Source of the DNA: CAZCDM01 sp964497475
GTDB taxonomy: Bacteria; Planctomycetota; Phycisphaerae; SM23-33
Length of the DNA stretch: 19,937 nucleotides
NCBI GenBank assembly: GCA_964497475.1
Contig: CAZCDM010000025.1
Coordinates: 1-19,937 of the forward strand
Direction of reading: 5' to 3'
The position numbers and the translations under genes were made by a program. Shown piece after piece: positions 7,440-15,295 of the stretch (positions within the stretch are counted from its first letter, which is position 1; each line of letters opens with the position of its first letter). The notes beneath the pieces were generated by a model. The model worked only from the letters and a program-made list of their open reading frames with translations, did not search any database and was not told the origin of the DNA.

Positions 7440-8521
7440 TCTTCCGCGACCCATGGTTCCTGCTTCTCCTGCCGGTCGTTGCGGCCGTGCTGCTCTACCA
7501 GCTGCGCCGCCGCGCCAGCCGGGCCGTACTGTTCAGCTCCACCGCCCAGGCAGCGACGCTCAAACGAACCTGGCGCATCCGCCTGCGGTGGATTCCCCCC
7601 GTGCTGCGCGCCGTGGCACTGACGACGCTTGTCGTCGCCCTGGCCCGGCCAATGGAGGGCAACGAAAAGACACGCCTCTTCTCCGAAGGCATCGCCATCG
7701 AGATGCTCATCGACCACTCGGGCAGCATGCAGGCGATGGACTTCCAGCTCGACGGCCAGCACGTCGACCGCCTGACGGCCGTCAAGGACGTCGTCCGGCG
7801 ATTCGTCTCCGGCGACGAGGAACTCGAACTGACGGGCCGACCGGCCGACCTGATCGGCATGGTGACCTTCGCCCGGTATGCTGACAATGCCTGTCCGCTC
7901 ACCCTGGACCATGACTACCTGCTGGCCCGGCTGGGCGATACGCGCATCGTCACCCGACGCGACGAGGATGGCACGGCCATCGGCGATGCGATCGGCCTGG
8001 CGACCGAACGCCTCCGCGCCCTGAAGACCAAAGACGACGGCCGCGATGAGATCGAGTCGAAGGTGCTGATCCTGCTGACCGACGGCGAGAACAACGCCGG
8101 CGACCTCGACCCCCTGGCCGCGGCCGAGCTGGCCCGCTCGCTGAACATGCGGATTTACACCATCGGCGTGGGCACGACCGGTCGGGCGCCGATCCCCGCG
8201 ACCGACCCCTTCACCGGGCGACGCACGCTACGACGGATCAACGTGAAGATCGACGAAAAGACGCTCAAGGAAATCGCCCGCATCACCGGCGGAGAGTACT
8301 TTCGCGCGACCGACACCGAAAGCCTCGCCGCCATCTACGCCACCATCGACCAGCTCGAAACAACCCGCATCGAGCAGCAACGCTACGGCGACTACCGCGA
8401 GCTGGCCGTCAGGCCGGCCCGGCTGGGGGGCATGACGCTCCCGCCGCTGTTGCTTTTGGCACTGCTGGCCCTGGCGGGCGAGGTGCTACTGTCGCGCACC
8501 GTCTGGCGGGCCGTGCCGTAA
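7436..8521 (+). CDS. batA: BatA-type membrane protein with VWA domain
   Basis: This 361-residue protein has a membrane helix at about 6-22, a second at about 52-70, and a third near the C-terminus (about 330-350). The VWA domain between them carries an intact metal-site motif DHSGSM (D93, S95, S97), DGTAIGDA as the second loop with its Thr, and LLTDGENN with the third-loop Asp. This order matches BatA/aerotolerance-operon VWA proteins. The frame is open farther upstream, but the ATG at 7436 is chosen because it forms an ATGA overlap with the preceding stop and has AGGTGG just before it. After its stop, batB does not follow directly: 122 bases of repeat-bearing sequence intervene, which breaks the otherwise tight operon. 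Confidence 0.93.
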   Translation: MIFRDPWFLLLLPVVAAVLLYQLRRRASRAVLFSSTAQAATLKRTWRIRLRWIPPVLRAVALTTLVVALARPMEGNEKTRLFSEGIAIEMLIDHSGSMQAMDFQLDGQHVDRLTAVKDVVRRFVSGDEELELTGRPADLIGMVTFARYADNACPLTLDHDYLLARLGDTRIVTRRDEDGTAIGDAIGLATERLRALKTKDDGRDEIESKVLILLTDGENNAGDLDPLAAAELARSLNMRIYTIGVGTTGRAPIPATDPFTGRRTLRRINVKIDEKTLKEIARITGGEYFRATDTESLAAIYATIDQLETTRIEQQRYGDYRELAVRPARLGGMTLPPLLLLALLALAGEVLLSRTVWRAVP

Positions 8522-8573
8522 AAACCGCGAACCGCCACGCACCGTCGGGCGTACTACATAAAGCAAAACAGTC

Positions 8574-8600
8574 CACGAATGGCACGAATAGCGCGAATGA
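8574..8600 (+). repeat. 9-bp-period GAAT repeat in the batA-batB gap
   Basis: Three units in register read CACGAATGG, CACGAATAG and CGCGAATGA. They lie in a 122-bp, relatively A-rich intergenic stretch between batA and batB, followed by an A run and CCACGACTGAAAAATG. Similar CACGAATGG-type repeats are common in intergenic DNA of several bacterial phyla. No gene is encoded in this gap. Confidence 0.6.
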
Positions 8601-8643
8601 AAAAACCACGACTGAAAAATGATGCCCCGTTGCGATTGGGCGT

Positions 8644-9669
8644 ATGCCAAAAATGAACGAGATCGTATGGAACAACCCGGATTACTTCCCCGCGATGTGG
8701 GTCGGCGCTGCGGTGGCTGTCGTCGCATTGGGGGCGGGGTTGTGGCGTCGGCGGGCGTTGCGGCGGTTTGCAGCCGAGCGACTCCTGCCGAGCCTGGCCG
8801 GGCCCGGGCGGACGGCCAGGGGGATGATCGCAGCGGTTCTGTTGACGGCGGCGACGCTGGCCGTGGCGCTGGGCCTGGCCGATCCGCGATGGGGCAAGAA
8901 GCCAACCGAGGTTCGCCAGCGGGGCATTGATATCGTCTTCGCGCTGGATGTTTCGCGGTCGATGCAGGCCCGCGACGCCACGCCCTACCGCCTGGCGCGG
9001 GCATCGCAGTACATTACCGACATGCTGGACGAACTCGGCGGCGACCGCGTGGCGCTGGTCTGCTTCGGCGGGTCGGCCCGGCAGATCGTGCCGCTGACGA
9101 CCAACTACTCCGACGTAAAAATGGCCCTGCAGGAAGTCGGCCCGCACACCGTCACCCGCGGCGGGTCGAGCCTCGCCGACGCACTCGATACGGCAGCGGC
9201 CAGCTTCGTCGACGAAACCGCCGACCACAAAGCCATCGTCCTGCTGACCGACGGCGAAGATCACGGCTCGGACCCCGCCGACGTCGCCCGCGAGATTCTC
9301 CGCGACACGGGTATCCGCGTGTTCACGGTCGGCCTGGGCGACCCCAACGGTTCAACGATTCCGACCGGCAAGGGCCGGGTGCTGACCTACAACGGCCAGC
9401 CCGTCGTCAGCAAAATGCAGGGCAAGACGCTGGAAGACATCGCCCTGGCCGGCGGCGGAGCCTACATCCCCGCCGGGGTCAAAACCGTCGACATGCCCGC
9501 CGTCTACCGCCAGCACATCGGTGTGATCCCGCAGCGGGAATACCGCAAGGCCATGCTCGACCGCTACATCCCGCGGTACCAGTGGCTCATCGGCCCGGCC
9601 GTGGCGCTGCTGCTGGCCGAGATGCTCCTGGTCGCCGGCCTGCGACGAAGGGAGGCCCGCACCCAATGA
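8644..9669 (+). CDS. batB: BatB-type membrane protein with VWA domain
   Basis: This protein of 341 residues (or 338 if the second Met at 8653 is used) is the paralogue of BatA. Helices lie at about 18-34 and 61-79 and near the C-terminus at about 314-334. The VWA domain holds DVSRSM (D102, S104, S106), TRGGSSLADAL as the second metal loop, and LLTDGEDHG as the third. In BatA/BatB pairs the two VWA proteins are thought to form a membrane complex with BatC-E. Neither ATG has a clear ribosome-binding site, so the start is uncertain by three codons. The first third of the gene uses many G-ending codons, while the rest uses mostly C-ending ones. The TGA overlaps the batC start (ATGA). Confidence 0.92.
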   Translation: MPKMNEIVWNNPDYFPAMWVGAAVAVVALGAGLWRRRALRRFAAERLLPSLAGPGRTARGMIAAVLLTAATLAVALGLADPRWGKKPTEVRQRGIDIVFALDVSRSMQARDATPYRLARASQYITDMLDELGGDRVALVCFGGSARQIVPLTTNYSDVKMALQEVGPHTVTRGGSSLADALDTAAASFVDETADHKAIVLLTDGEDHGSDPADVAREILRDTGIRVFTVGLGDPNGSTIPTGKGRVLTYNGQPVVSKMQGKTLEDIALAGGGAYIPAGVKTVDMPAVYRQHIGVIPQREYRKAMLDRYIPRYQWLIGPAVALLLAEMLLVAGLRRREARTQ

Positions 9670-10646
9670 CCCCCCGGCCCATCCATTCTGCCAGTTATGC
9701 GGGCAATCTCATGCTCGCGTTCGTCATCGCGGTGGCCCTGCTGGGGGCCCTGCCGGTATTGGCATTCGGGCAGAACAGCCCGGCCGCCCAACAGCCGCCC
9801 GCACCCGCGCCGGCCAGCCAGCCCGTGCAGGTCGACCCGGCCGCCCGCGCCGAGGCCGTCTACAACCAGGCCGTCTCCGCCTGGCAGGCCCGCCAGCTCG
9901 ACCAGGCCGAGCAGCTCTTCGCCGAGGCGATCTCCCGCGGCGATGAATCGCTCGCCGCCCGGGCGAGGTACAACCTGGGCAACTGTCGCTACGCCCGCGC
10001 CTTGAAGCTGCTGGAGAACCAGCAGCAGCCCGACACGCAGGGAGCCATCGAGCAGCTCAACCAGGCCGTCACCCTCTACCGCGAAGCCCTGGCCACCAAC
10101 CCCGCCGACACCGACGCCCGAGCCAATACCGAACTGGCCCGCAAGCTCATCGACCAGCTCAAGCAGCAAGAGAAACAGCAGCAGCAAAAGAAAGATCAGC
10201 AGAAGGACCAGCAGAAGCAGGACCAGAAAGACCAGCAAAGCCGCGACCAGAAAAACCAGCAGCAGAAGCAGCAGGACAACCAGAAGAAGTCACAGGACAG
10301 GCAGGATCAACAGAAACAACAACAGCAGCAGCAGAACTCTGAGCAGAAGGAAAAGAACAAGGACCAGGCCGAGCCGAAACCTCAGCCGCAATCGCAGCCG
10401 GACCAGCAGAAGCAACAGCAGCAGAAGCAGCAACCCAAGCCCAGTCAGAGCGACCAGCAACCCCAGCCTGGCCAGGGGCAGGGTCAGGCAGGCTCGGCCC
10501 GACCCAACCAGGAAAAACCCCGCCAGCTCAGCGAGCAGGAAGCCGCCCGGCTGCTGCAGAAAATCCGCGACCGCCACCTGCGCCGCCGCATCGAGAAATT
10601 CCAGCAGCAGAAGCAATACCAGCCGCCGGTAGAGAAGGACTGGTAA
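9666..10646 (+). CDS. batC: BatC-type TPR protein with a long Gln/Lys-rich tail
   Basis: This 326-residue protein starts with a signal sequence or anchor (hydrophobic about 15-35, AFG|Q cleavage possible) and a Pro/Ala linker. Two or three TPR-like helices follow at about 60-155 (AVYNQAVSAWQARQLDQAEQ, then RYNLGNCRYARAL). Residues about 163-295 are almost entirely Gln, Lys, Asp, Asn, Ser and Pro, in a highly charged low-complexity tail. A short helical end (LLQKIRDRHLRRR) closes the protein. The architecture of signal, TPR and Q/K-rich tail fits BatC of bat operons. The ATG at 9666 is chosen over in-frame upstream codons because it overlaps the batB stop. batD starts five bases after its stop. 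Confidence 0.85.
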   Translation: MTPRPIHSASYAGNLMLAFVIAVALLGALPVLAFGQNSPAAQQPPAPAPASQPVQVDPAARAEAVYNQAVSAWQARQLDQAEQLFAEAISRGDESLAARARYNLGNCRYARALKLLENQQQPDTQGAIEQLNQAVTLYREALATNPADTDARANTELARKLIDQLKQQEKQQQQKKDQQKDQQKQDQKDQQSRDQKNQQQKQQDNQKKSQDRQDQQKQQQQQQNSEQKEKNKDQAEPKPQPQSQPDQQKQQQQKQQPKPSQSDQQPQPGQGQGQAGSARPNQEKPRQLSEQEAARLLQKIRDRHLRRRIEKFQQQKQYQPPVEKDW

Positions 10647-10651
10647 CCACC

Positions 10652-12481
10652 ATGAGAACCACTTCGCAACATATCGATCGAACACTCCGCCGGGCCGGCT
10701 GGCTGGCGATGGCGGCACTGGCCGTCGCCGGTGCGAGCCTGGCCGCGGCCGCCGAGGTCCGCGCGAAGCTCTCGACCAGCGAAGCCTACGTCGGCATGTC
10801 CGTCTACCTGCAGCTGCAGGTCTCCAACGCTTCGCAACACGAGCCGCCCACGCTGCCCGAGATAGAGGGCGTCTCGACCCGGTCGCTGGGCACGCCCAGC
10901 CGAAGCGAGCAGACCACCATCATCAACGGGCACATGACGCGCAACGTCAGCCTGACGTACGTCTGGGAGCTCACGCCCGTCAAGCCGGGCACGTACACCG
11001 TCCCGGCCCTGTCGGTTCAGGCCGATGGACAGGTCTTCCACACGCAGCCGCTTTCGTTCCAGGCCGAGGAATCCCACGCCGGCGATCTGCTATTCGTGGA
11101 CGTCGTCGGCGATCGCAAGCGGGCCTACGTCGGCCAGGCCCTGCCGCTGCGGCTGCAGATCTGGCTCCGCCCCTACGTCGACGTGAACCACAGCGTCCGA
11201 CTCGATCCGGAGGACATGTGGGGCCTGGTCGTCCGCACCAGCCAGTGGGGCCCGTTCGCCGAGGCCGTCGAAACCCTCGCCCGCAACCGCCAGATGCCCA
11301 AGGTCACCATCCGCCAGCGGAAGAACGATCAGGGCCTCGAGCAGAGCTACTACGTATACGAAATCGAGCAGACCATCTGGCCCGAGCGGCCCGGCCAGCT
11401 GGACAACCAGAACGTCACCGTCGTGGTCCGCTACCCGACCGGCCTGGAAGAGTCGCGCAGCTTTTTCTCCCGCGGGCTGCAACTGGCCGGCGTGCGACCC
11501 ATCGCCAAGTCGGCCCGCATCGAGCCAATCGAAATCATCCCGATCCCCCAGCAGGGCCGGCCCGTGCTGTACAACGGCGCGGTCGGTCAGTTCCGCATCT
11601 CCGCCGAAGCCCAGCCCCGCGTCGTCCACGCCGGCGACCCGGTCACGCTCACGCTGGACATCGAGGGCTACGGCCGACTGGACGCTCTCCAGGCGCCGCC
11701 CCTGGCGGAGATGCCCGAGCTGACCCGCCAGTTCAAAGTGCCGCACGAAAAACTCCCCGGCGTGGTCAGCAACGGACACAAGCTCTTCGTGGTCAACCTC
11801 CAGCCGCTGGACGAAACCGTCACGGAGATTCCGCCGATTCCGCTGGTCTACTTCAACCCCGACGAAGGCGAGTTCCGAACGGCCCGCACCGAGCCGATTC
11901 CGCTGGTCGTCAAGCCGGCCGAGAAACTCGCCATGGACGCCATCGTCAGCAATCAGCCTGCCGGGCAGAGCCCTGCCTCGGCCCCGGCCGAGACGTCCGA
12001 CGCGCCCAGGCCCGTAACGCCCTATCGCGATCCGCAGGTGCTGCTCACCGGCCCGACACACCTGCCCGCCTGGGCACTGCTGGTCGGGTTGATCGGCCCG
12101 CCGGGGCTATTGGTCGGCCTGCTGCTGGGCCGGGCCGGGTGTCGAGCGCATCAGGGCTCGGCCGGCCTGCGGGCCCGCCAGGCGCGACGCTGCTGCCTGC
12201 ACTGCCTCAACGAAGCCCGCGACGCCGACGCCATCGCCCGCTGCCTGCTGGGCTACCTCGCCGACCGCACCGGACGGCCCGCCGGAGCCATGACCCGCCG
12301 CGAGGCGGCCGCCATCCTGCAATCGGCCGGCGCCGATGAAACCCTCCACGCCCAGGTCGACTCGCTGCTGGAACGCTGCCAGACCCACCGCTACGCCGGG
12401 GCCGTCGGCCAGGACCCGCGCGAACTGGCCGCCGAGGTCCGCCGGCTGCTCGGCCGACTCGACCGGGAGGCCCTGTCATGA
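10652..12481 (+). CDS. batD: BatD-type oxygen-tolerance family protein
   Basis: This 609-residue protein has an N-terminal signal peptide (about 15-34, ending LAAAAE). A long extracytoplasmic region of repeated beta-domains starts with VRAKLSTSEAYVGMSVYLQL, the usual opening of BatD repeats, and a similar unit begins near VGQALPLRLQIWLRP. A membrane helix at about 472-495 is followed by a basic cytoplasmic tail with several cysteines (GRAGC, RRCCLHC, ARC, ERC). The length and layout match BatD. The start at 10652 has AAGGA 12 bases upstream, a rather long spacing, so coupling to batC is likely. Its TGA overlaps the next ATG. Confidence 0.9.
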   Translation: MRTTSQHIDRTLRRAGWLAMAALAVAGASLAAAAEVRAKLSTSEAYVGMSVYLQLQVSNASQHEPPTLPEIEGVSTRSLGTPSRSEQTTIINGHMTRNVSLTYVWELTPVKPGTYTVPALSVQADGQVFHTQPLSFQAEESHAGDLLFVDVVGDRKRAYVGQALPLRLQIWLRPYVDVNHSVRLDPEDMWGLVVRTSQWGPFAEAVETLARNRQMPKVTIRQRKNDQGLEQSYYVYEIEQTIWPERPGQLDNQNVTVVVRYPTGLEESRSFFSRGLQLAGVRPIAKSARIEPIEIIPIPQQGRPVLYNGAVGQFRISAEAQPRVVHAGDPVTLTLDIEGYGRLDALQAPPLAEMPELTRQFKVPHEKLPGVVSNGHKLFVVNLQPLDETVTEIPPIPLVYFNPDEGEFRTARTEPIPLVVKPAEKLAMDAIVSNQPAGQSPASAPAETSDAPRPVTPYRDPQVLLTGPTHLPAWALLVGLIGPPGLLVGLLLGRAGCRAHQGSAGLRARQARRCCLHCLNEARDADAIARCLLGYLADRTGRPAGAMTRREAAAILQSAGADETLHAQVDSLLERCQTHRYAGAVGQDPRELAAEVRRLLGRLDREALS

Positions 12482-13326
12482 CCGCCACCAGAACCATACC
12501 GACCCTGCTGCTGTGCGTCGCCCTGCTGGCCGCCTCGGCCCGTGCGGCGGTGAGCCTCGATGCCGCCCAGAAGCAGACCCTGCTCGGCGAGGCCGCCCGC
12601 GCCTACGCCGACGCAGCCGCCCTGAGCGCAGCCGACCCGGCCGCCGCCCGAACGCTCTACCGCGACTCGGCCGAGAAGTACGACATCCTCGCCCGCGCCG
12701 GGTGCGACAACGGCGCGCTGCTGATGAACCTGGGCCTGGCGCGACTCCGCGCGGGCCAGCTCGGCCGGGCCATCGCCGCCTTCCACCGCGCCAAGATCGA
12801 GCTGGGCCAGACGCCGCAGATCGACCGCGCCCTGGCCGAGGCCCGCTCCGCCCGCGACGGCGCCGGGCCGCTGACCTCTCGACCCGACCTGGCCGGGCAG
12901 GTCGATTCAATCGTCGCGCGAATCCCGCTGAACTGGCAGGTGATTTTCGCCCTGGCTGCGTGGGCGGTGTTCTGGCTGGCCGTAGCGGGAGCGGTGTTCC
13001 TGGGGCACTTCCCGTTCAAGGCGGTTTGGATCCCGGCGGGCCTGATCGTGCTCGTGCTGAGCGGTTCGATTCTCTGGCAGGTCATGCGGACCGAGCCGGG
13101 CGCAATGGGCGTGGTCGTCGACGAGCCAGCCATTCTCCGCAGCGGGGCCGGTGCGAGCTTCGCCCCGGCCGCTGCCGAGCCGCTCCTCCCGGGCCAGGAG
13201 TTCCGCATCGAGCGTCGCTCGGGCGGCTGGGTCGAGGTACGCCTCTCTGATGGCCGCATCGGCTGGCTGGAGGCGAGCCAGACCGAGCTGATCCCCCCGG
13301 CCAAGCTCATGCAGCTGCTCTCGTGA
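12478..13326 (+). CDS. batE: BatE-type membrane protein with TPR and SH3-like domains
   Basis: This 282-residue last gene of the operon starts within ATGA of the batD stop. A signal peptide (about 1-24, ending ASARAA) precedes a TPR-like helical region (about 25-125, with MNLGLARLRAGQLGRAIAAF). Two membrane helices follow at about 153-173 and 178-200. The extracytoplasmic C-terminus (about 212-275) resembles a bacterial SH3 domain, with GWVEVRLSDGRIGWL as its core. This matches BatE (TPR plus bacterial SH3). SH3b domains often bind peptidoglycan or peptide, so it may connect the complex to the wall; that is inference. After the stop the sequence passes into a 7-bp repeat array. Confidence 0.85.
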   Translation: MTATRTIPTLLLCVALLAASARAAVSLDAAQKQTLLGEAARAYADAAALSAADPAAARTLYRDSAEKYDILARAGCDNGALLMNLGLARLRAGQLGRAIAAFHRAKIELGQTPQIDRALAEARSARDGAGPLTSRPDLAGQVDSIVARIPLNWQVIFALAAWAVFWLAVAGAVFLGHFPFKAVWIPAGLIVLVLSGSILWQVMRTEPGAMGVVVDEPAILRSGAGASFAPAAAEPLLPGQEFRIERRSGGWVEVRLSDGRIGWLEASQTELIPPAKLMQLLS

Positions 13327-13386
13327 CGGCCGCAGCGACCGAAGCGTGCCAGGCCGACCGCAGTGTGGACAATGGCGGATACCCGT

Positions 13387-13463
13387 TTTGCCGTTTGCCG
13401 TTTGACCGTTGCCTGTCGCCATTTGCCCGTTGTCTATTGCCGTTTGCCTGTCGCCATTTGCCC
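13387..13463 (+). repeat. degenerate 7-bp tandem repeat, eleven units
   Basis: Eleven consecutive 7-mers in exact register have consensus NTTGCCN, for example TTTGCCG, TTTGCCG, TTTGACC, GTTGCCT, GTCGCCA, TTTGCCC. A higher-order duplication is visible: TTGCCTGTCGCCATTTGCCC occurs twice, 35 bp apart. The array fills the gap between batE and the sulfatase start. Period and core are shared with the array at 4386-4420. No spacers or inverted structure suggest CRISPR. It resembles short tandem heptamer repeats known from cyanobacteria in kind, not necessarily in origin. Confidence 0.8.
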
Positions 13464-13477
13464 TTTCGGAGCACTGC

Positions 13478-15148
13478 ATGCCCGCCAACGATCGGCCGAA
13501 CATTATTTTTTAGGGTACTTTGAAAAATTCAAATTCGGATATCGCGTAGGATTTTCGCTTTCTGGCAAAGAGCAAAAAATGGTGCATATGGGCTCATATT
13601 CCGCCGTTTTTTGCGATGCCGCCAGGGAGCGAAAAGACCAGCGAGGCCGAAAAGTGAATTTTTCAAGGTGCCCTTTATTCTCTCCGACGACCAGGGCGCC
13701 TGGGCGATGGGCTGTGCGGGCAATGAGGAACTCTCCACGCCCAACCTCGACCGCCTGGCCCGGACGGGCACGCGGTTCGCGAACTTCTTCTGCGTCAGCC
13801 CGGTCTGCAGCCCAGCCCGGGCGAGCATCCTCACCGGACGCGTACCCAGCCAGCACGGCGTGCACGATTGGCTCTGCCGCGGCCACGCCCGGGGCGGGTT
13901 GAGCGGCCCGAGCGAGGATCGCCCGATCGAATTTCTCGCCGGGCTCAAGGGCTATACCGACCTGCTCGCCGAGGCTGGCTATGCGTGCGGCCTTTCGAGC
14001 AAGTGGCACTTGGGCGATTCGCCGCAGCCACAAAAGGGCTTTGACAAGTGGTACACGCACCTGACCGGCGGCGGGCCGTACTACAACGCCCCGATGTGCA
14101 GCGACGGGCAGGTCGCGCCCGAGCCGACCTACATCACCGACGCGATCACCGACCGGGCCATCGGCTTCCTCGATGAGTTCGCCGGCGGCGAGGCGCCGTT
14201 TTACCTCGGCGTGCACTACACCGCGCCACACAGCCCGTGGGACGCAGCCAACCACCCGGCCGATCTGCTGGACCGCTACGCACACTGCCCCTTTGCAAGC
14301 TGCCCGCAGCTGCCGCCGCATCCGTGGCAGGTCTTCAGCCCCGCCTGGGCCGACGTGCCCCGCGAGGACATCCTGCGCGGGTACTTCGCCGCCATCACCG
14401 GCATGGATGCGGGCATCGGGCGGATTCTCGACCGCCTCGAACAGCTCGGCCTGACGGGCGAGACCCTGGTGATCTTCACCAGCGATAACGGCATGAACAT
14501 GGGCCATCACGGGCTGTACGGCAAGGGCAATGCGTCCTTCCCCATGAACATGTTCGACACGTCCGTGAAGGTGCCCTGCCTCATGGCCCGGCCCGGCTCG
14601 GCCCTGCCGGCTGGCCACGTCGAGACCGGCCTGTTCAGCCATTACGACATCTTCCCGACGCTGCTGGAGTACCTCGGGCTGGATAACCCCCTGGCCGATG
14701 AGCTGCCCGGGGCGAGCTTCGCGCCGCTGCTGGCTGGCCAGGCCATGCCCGGCCGGCAGTCCGTCGTCATTCACAACGAGTACGGCCCGGTCCGCATGAT
14801 CCGCACGCGCGACTGGAAATACGTCCACCGCACCCCCTTCGGCCCGCACGAACTCTACCACCTCGCCGACGACCCCGACGAGCGGCACAATCTCATCGGC
14901 CGAGACGACCTCCAACCCCGCTGCCGCCAGCTGCAGGACGGGCTGGGAGCCTTTTTGCCCGCTACATCGACCCGACGCGGGACGGCAAGGCTCTGCCCGT
15001 CACCGGCCGGGGCCAGGCTGACCTCGTCGGCCCCGACCGACAATCACGCAACCCCTTCAGCCTCAACGGTCACTACCTCGGACCCGACGGCCAGCGACGC
15101 CCGCACGACTGGGCTCCGCCCGGGCTTTCCTGGCCCGAGGAAGGCTGA
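13478..15148 (+). pseudogene. sulfatase (formylglycine type), broken by an insertion and a frameshift
   Basis: ATG at 13478 opens MPANDRPNIIF and is stopped at once by TAG at 13511, inside an inserted element. The frame resumes at 13674 with FILSDDQGAW, the expected continuation of a sulfatase beta-strand plus the metal-binding DD. The body carries the active-site CSPAR at 13806-13820, with the Cys that is normally converted to formylglycine, then KWHLG, HYTAPHSPW and FTSDNGMNMGHHG. Near the 3' end, at GCCTTTTTGCCC (14949-14960), one base appears missing. The original frame yields a long nonsense tail to 15198, while the shifted frame gives ARYIDPTRDGKALPVTGRGQ and ends at 15148. Restoring both lesions gives about 501 residues, normal for the family. 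A shortened product from TTG at 13611 or GTG at 13668 could still be made. The T-run lesion could also be an assembly error. Confidence 0.85.
13511..13674. mobile_element. ~163-bp palindromic MITE-like element inserted in the sulfatase
   Basis: The left end AGGGTACTTTGAAAAATTCA (13512-13531) and right end TGAATTTTTCAAGGTGCCCT (13655-13674) are inverted copies, 18 of 20 matching, and both mismatches become G:U pairs in RNA. The symmetry continues inward: TTCGG, TCGC, TTTTCGCT, CTGGC and GCAAAAAA each recur in inverted order. It closes at a GGCT loop (13591-13594) between CATATG and CATAT. The whole unit is thus a long imperfect hairpin with no gene of its own. Net insertion relative to the sulfatase frame is 166 bp. 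A TTT/TTT duplication fits (13508-13510 and 13674-13676), but the T run blurs the edges. It is AT-richer than the surroundings. Confidence 0.8.
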
Positions 15149-15200
15149 AACGCTGAAGCCGGACCGGCGAAAATTCCTGTTTTTTTCCGAACCGCAATAG

Positions 15201-15225
15201 TACAATTCCGCGTACCATATACAAT
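15201..15225 (+). promoter_or_regulatory. two candidate -10 boxes upstream of the first DUF1571 gene
   Basis: TACAAT occurs at 15201-15206 and again at 15220-15225 (within TATACAAT), in the AT-richer stretch after the sulfatase. Neither has a convincing -35 at the right distance. They would give a leader of about 165-190 bases before the ATG at 15397, which would include the stem-loops at 15296-15366. Confidence 0.35.
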
Positions 15226-15295
15226 CCTTCGCCGCTGCTGGCGGGGGATGTATCCAAACCAGGACCAACAGGCCATGGGAATCGGATCGGCCCGT

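Noticed and set aside
10290..10718. Minus-strand frame rich in leucine opposite batC
   Set aside because: The leucine runs are the complement of CAG/AAG repeats encoding the Gln/Lys tail, with no start signal or motif.
13387..13463. CRISPR array
   Set aside because: Repeat unit is only 7 bp, degenerate and without spacers, and no cas genes are in the window.
14949..14960. Programmed ribosomal frameshift in the sulfatase
   Set aside because: The slippery site would be C TTT TTG, which lacks the usual T at the first position, and the gene already carries an insertion; gene decay or read error is simpler.
15149..15200. Intrinsic terminator after the sulfatase from GCCGGACCGGC and the following T run
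   Set aside because: The stem has a one-base loop and the T run is about ten bases away, so it does not fit a working terminator.
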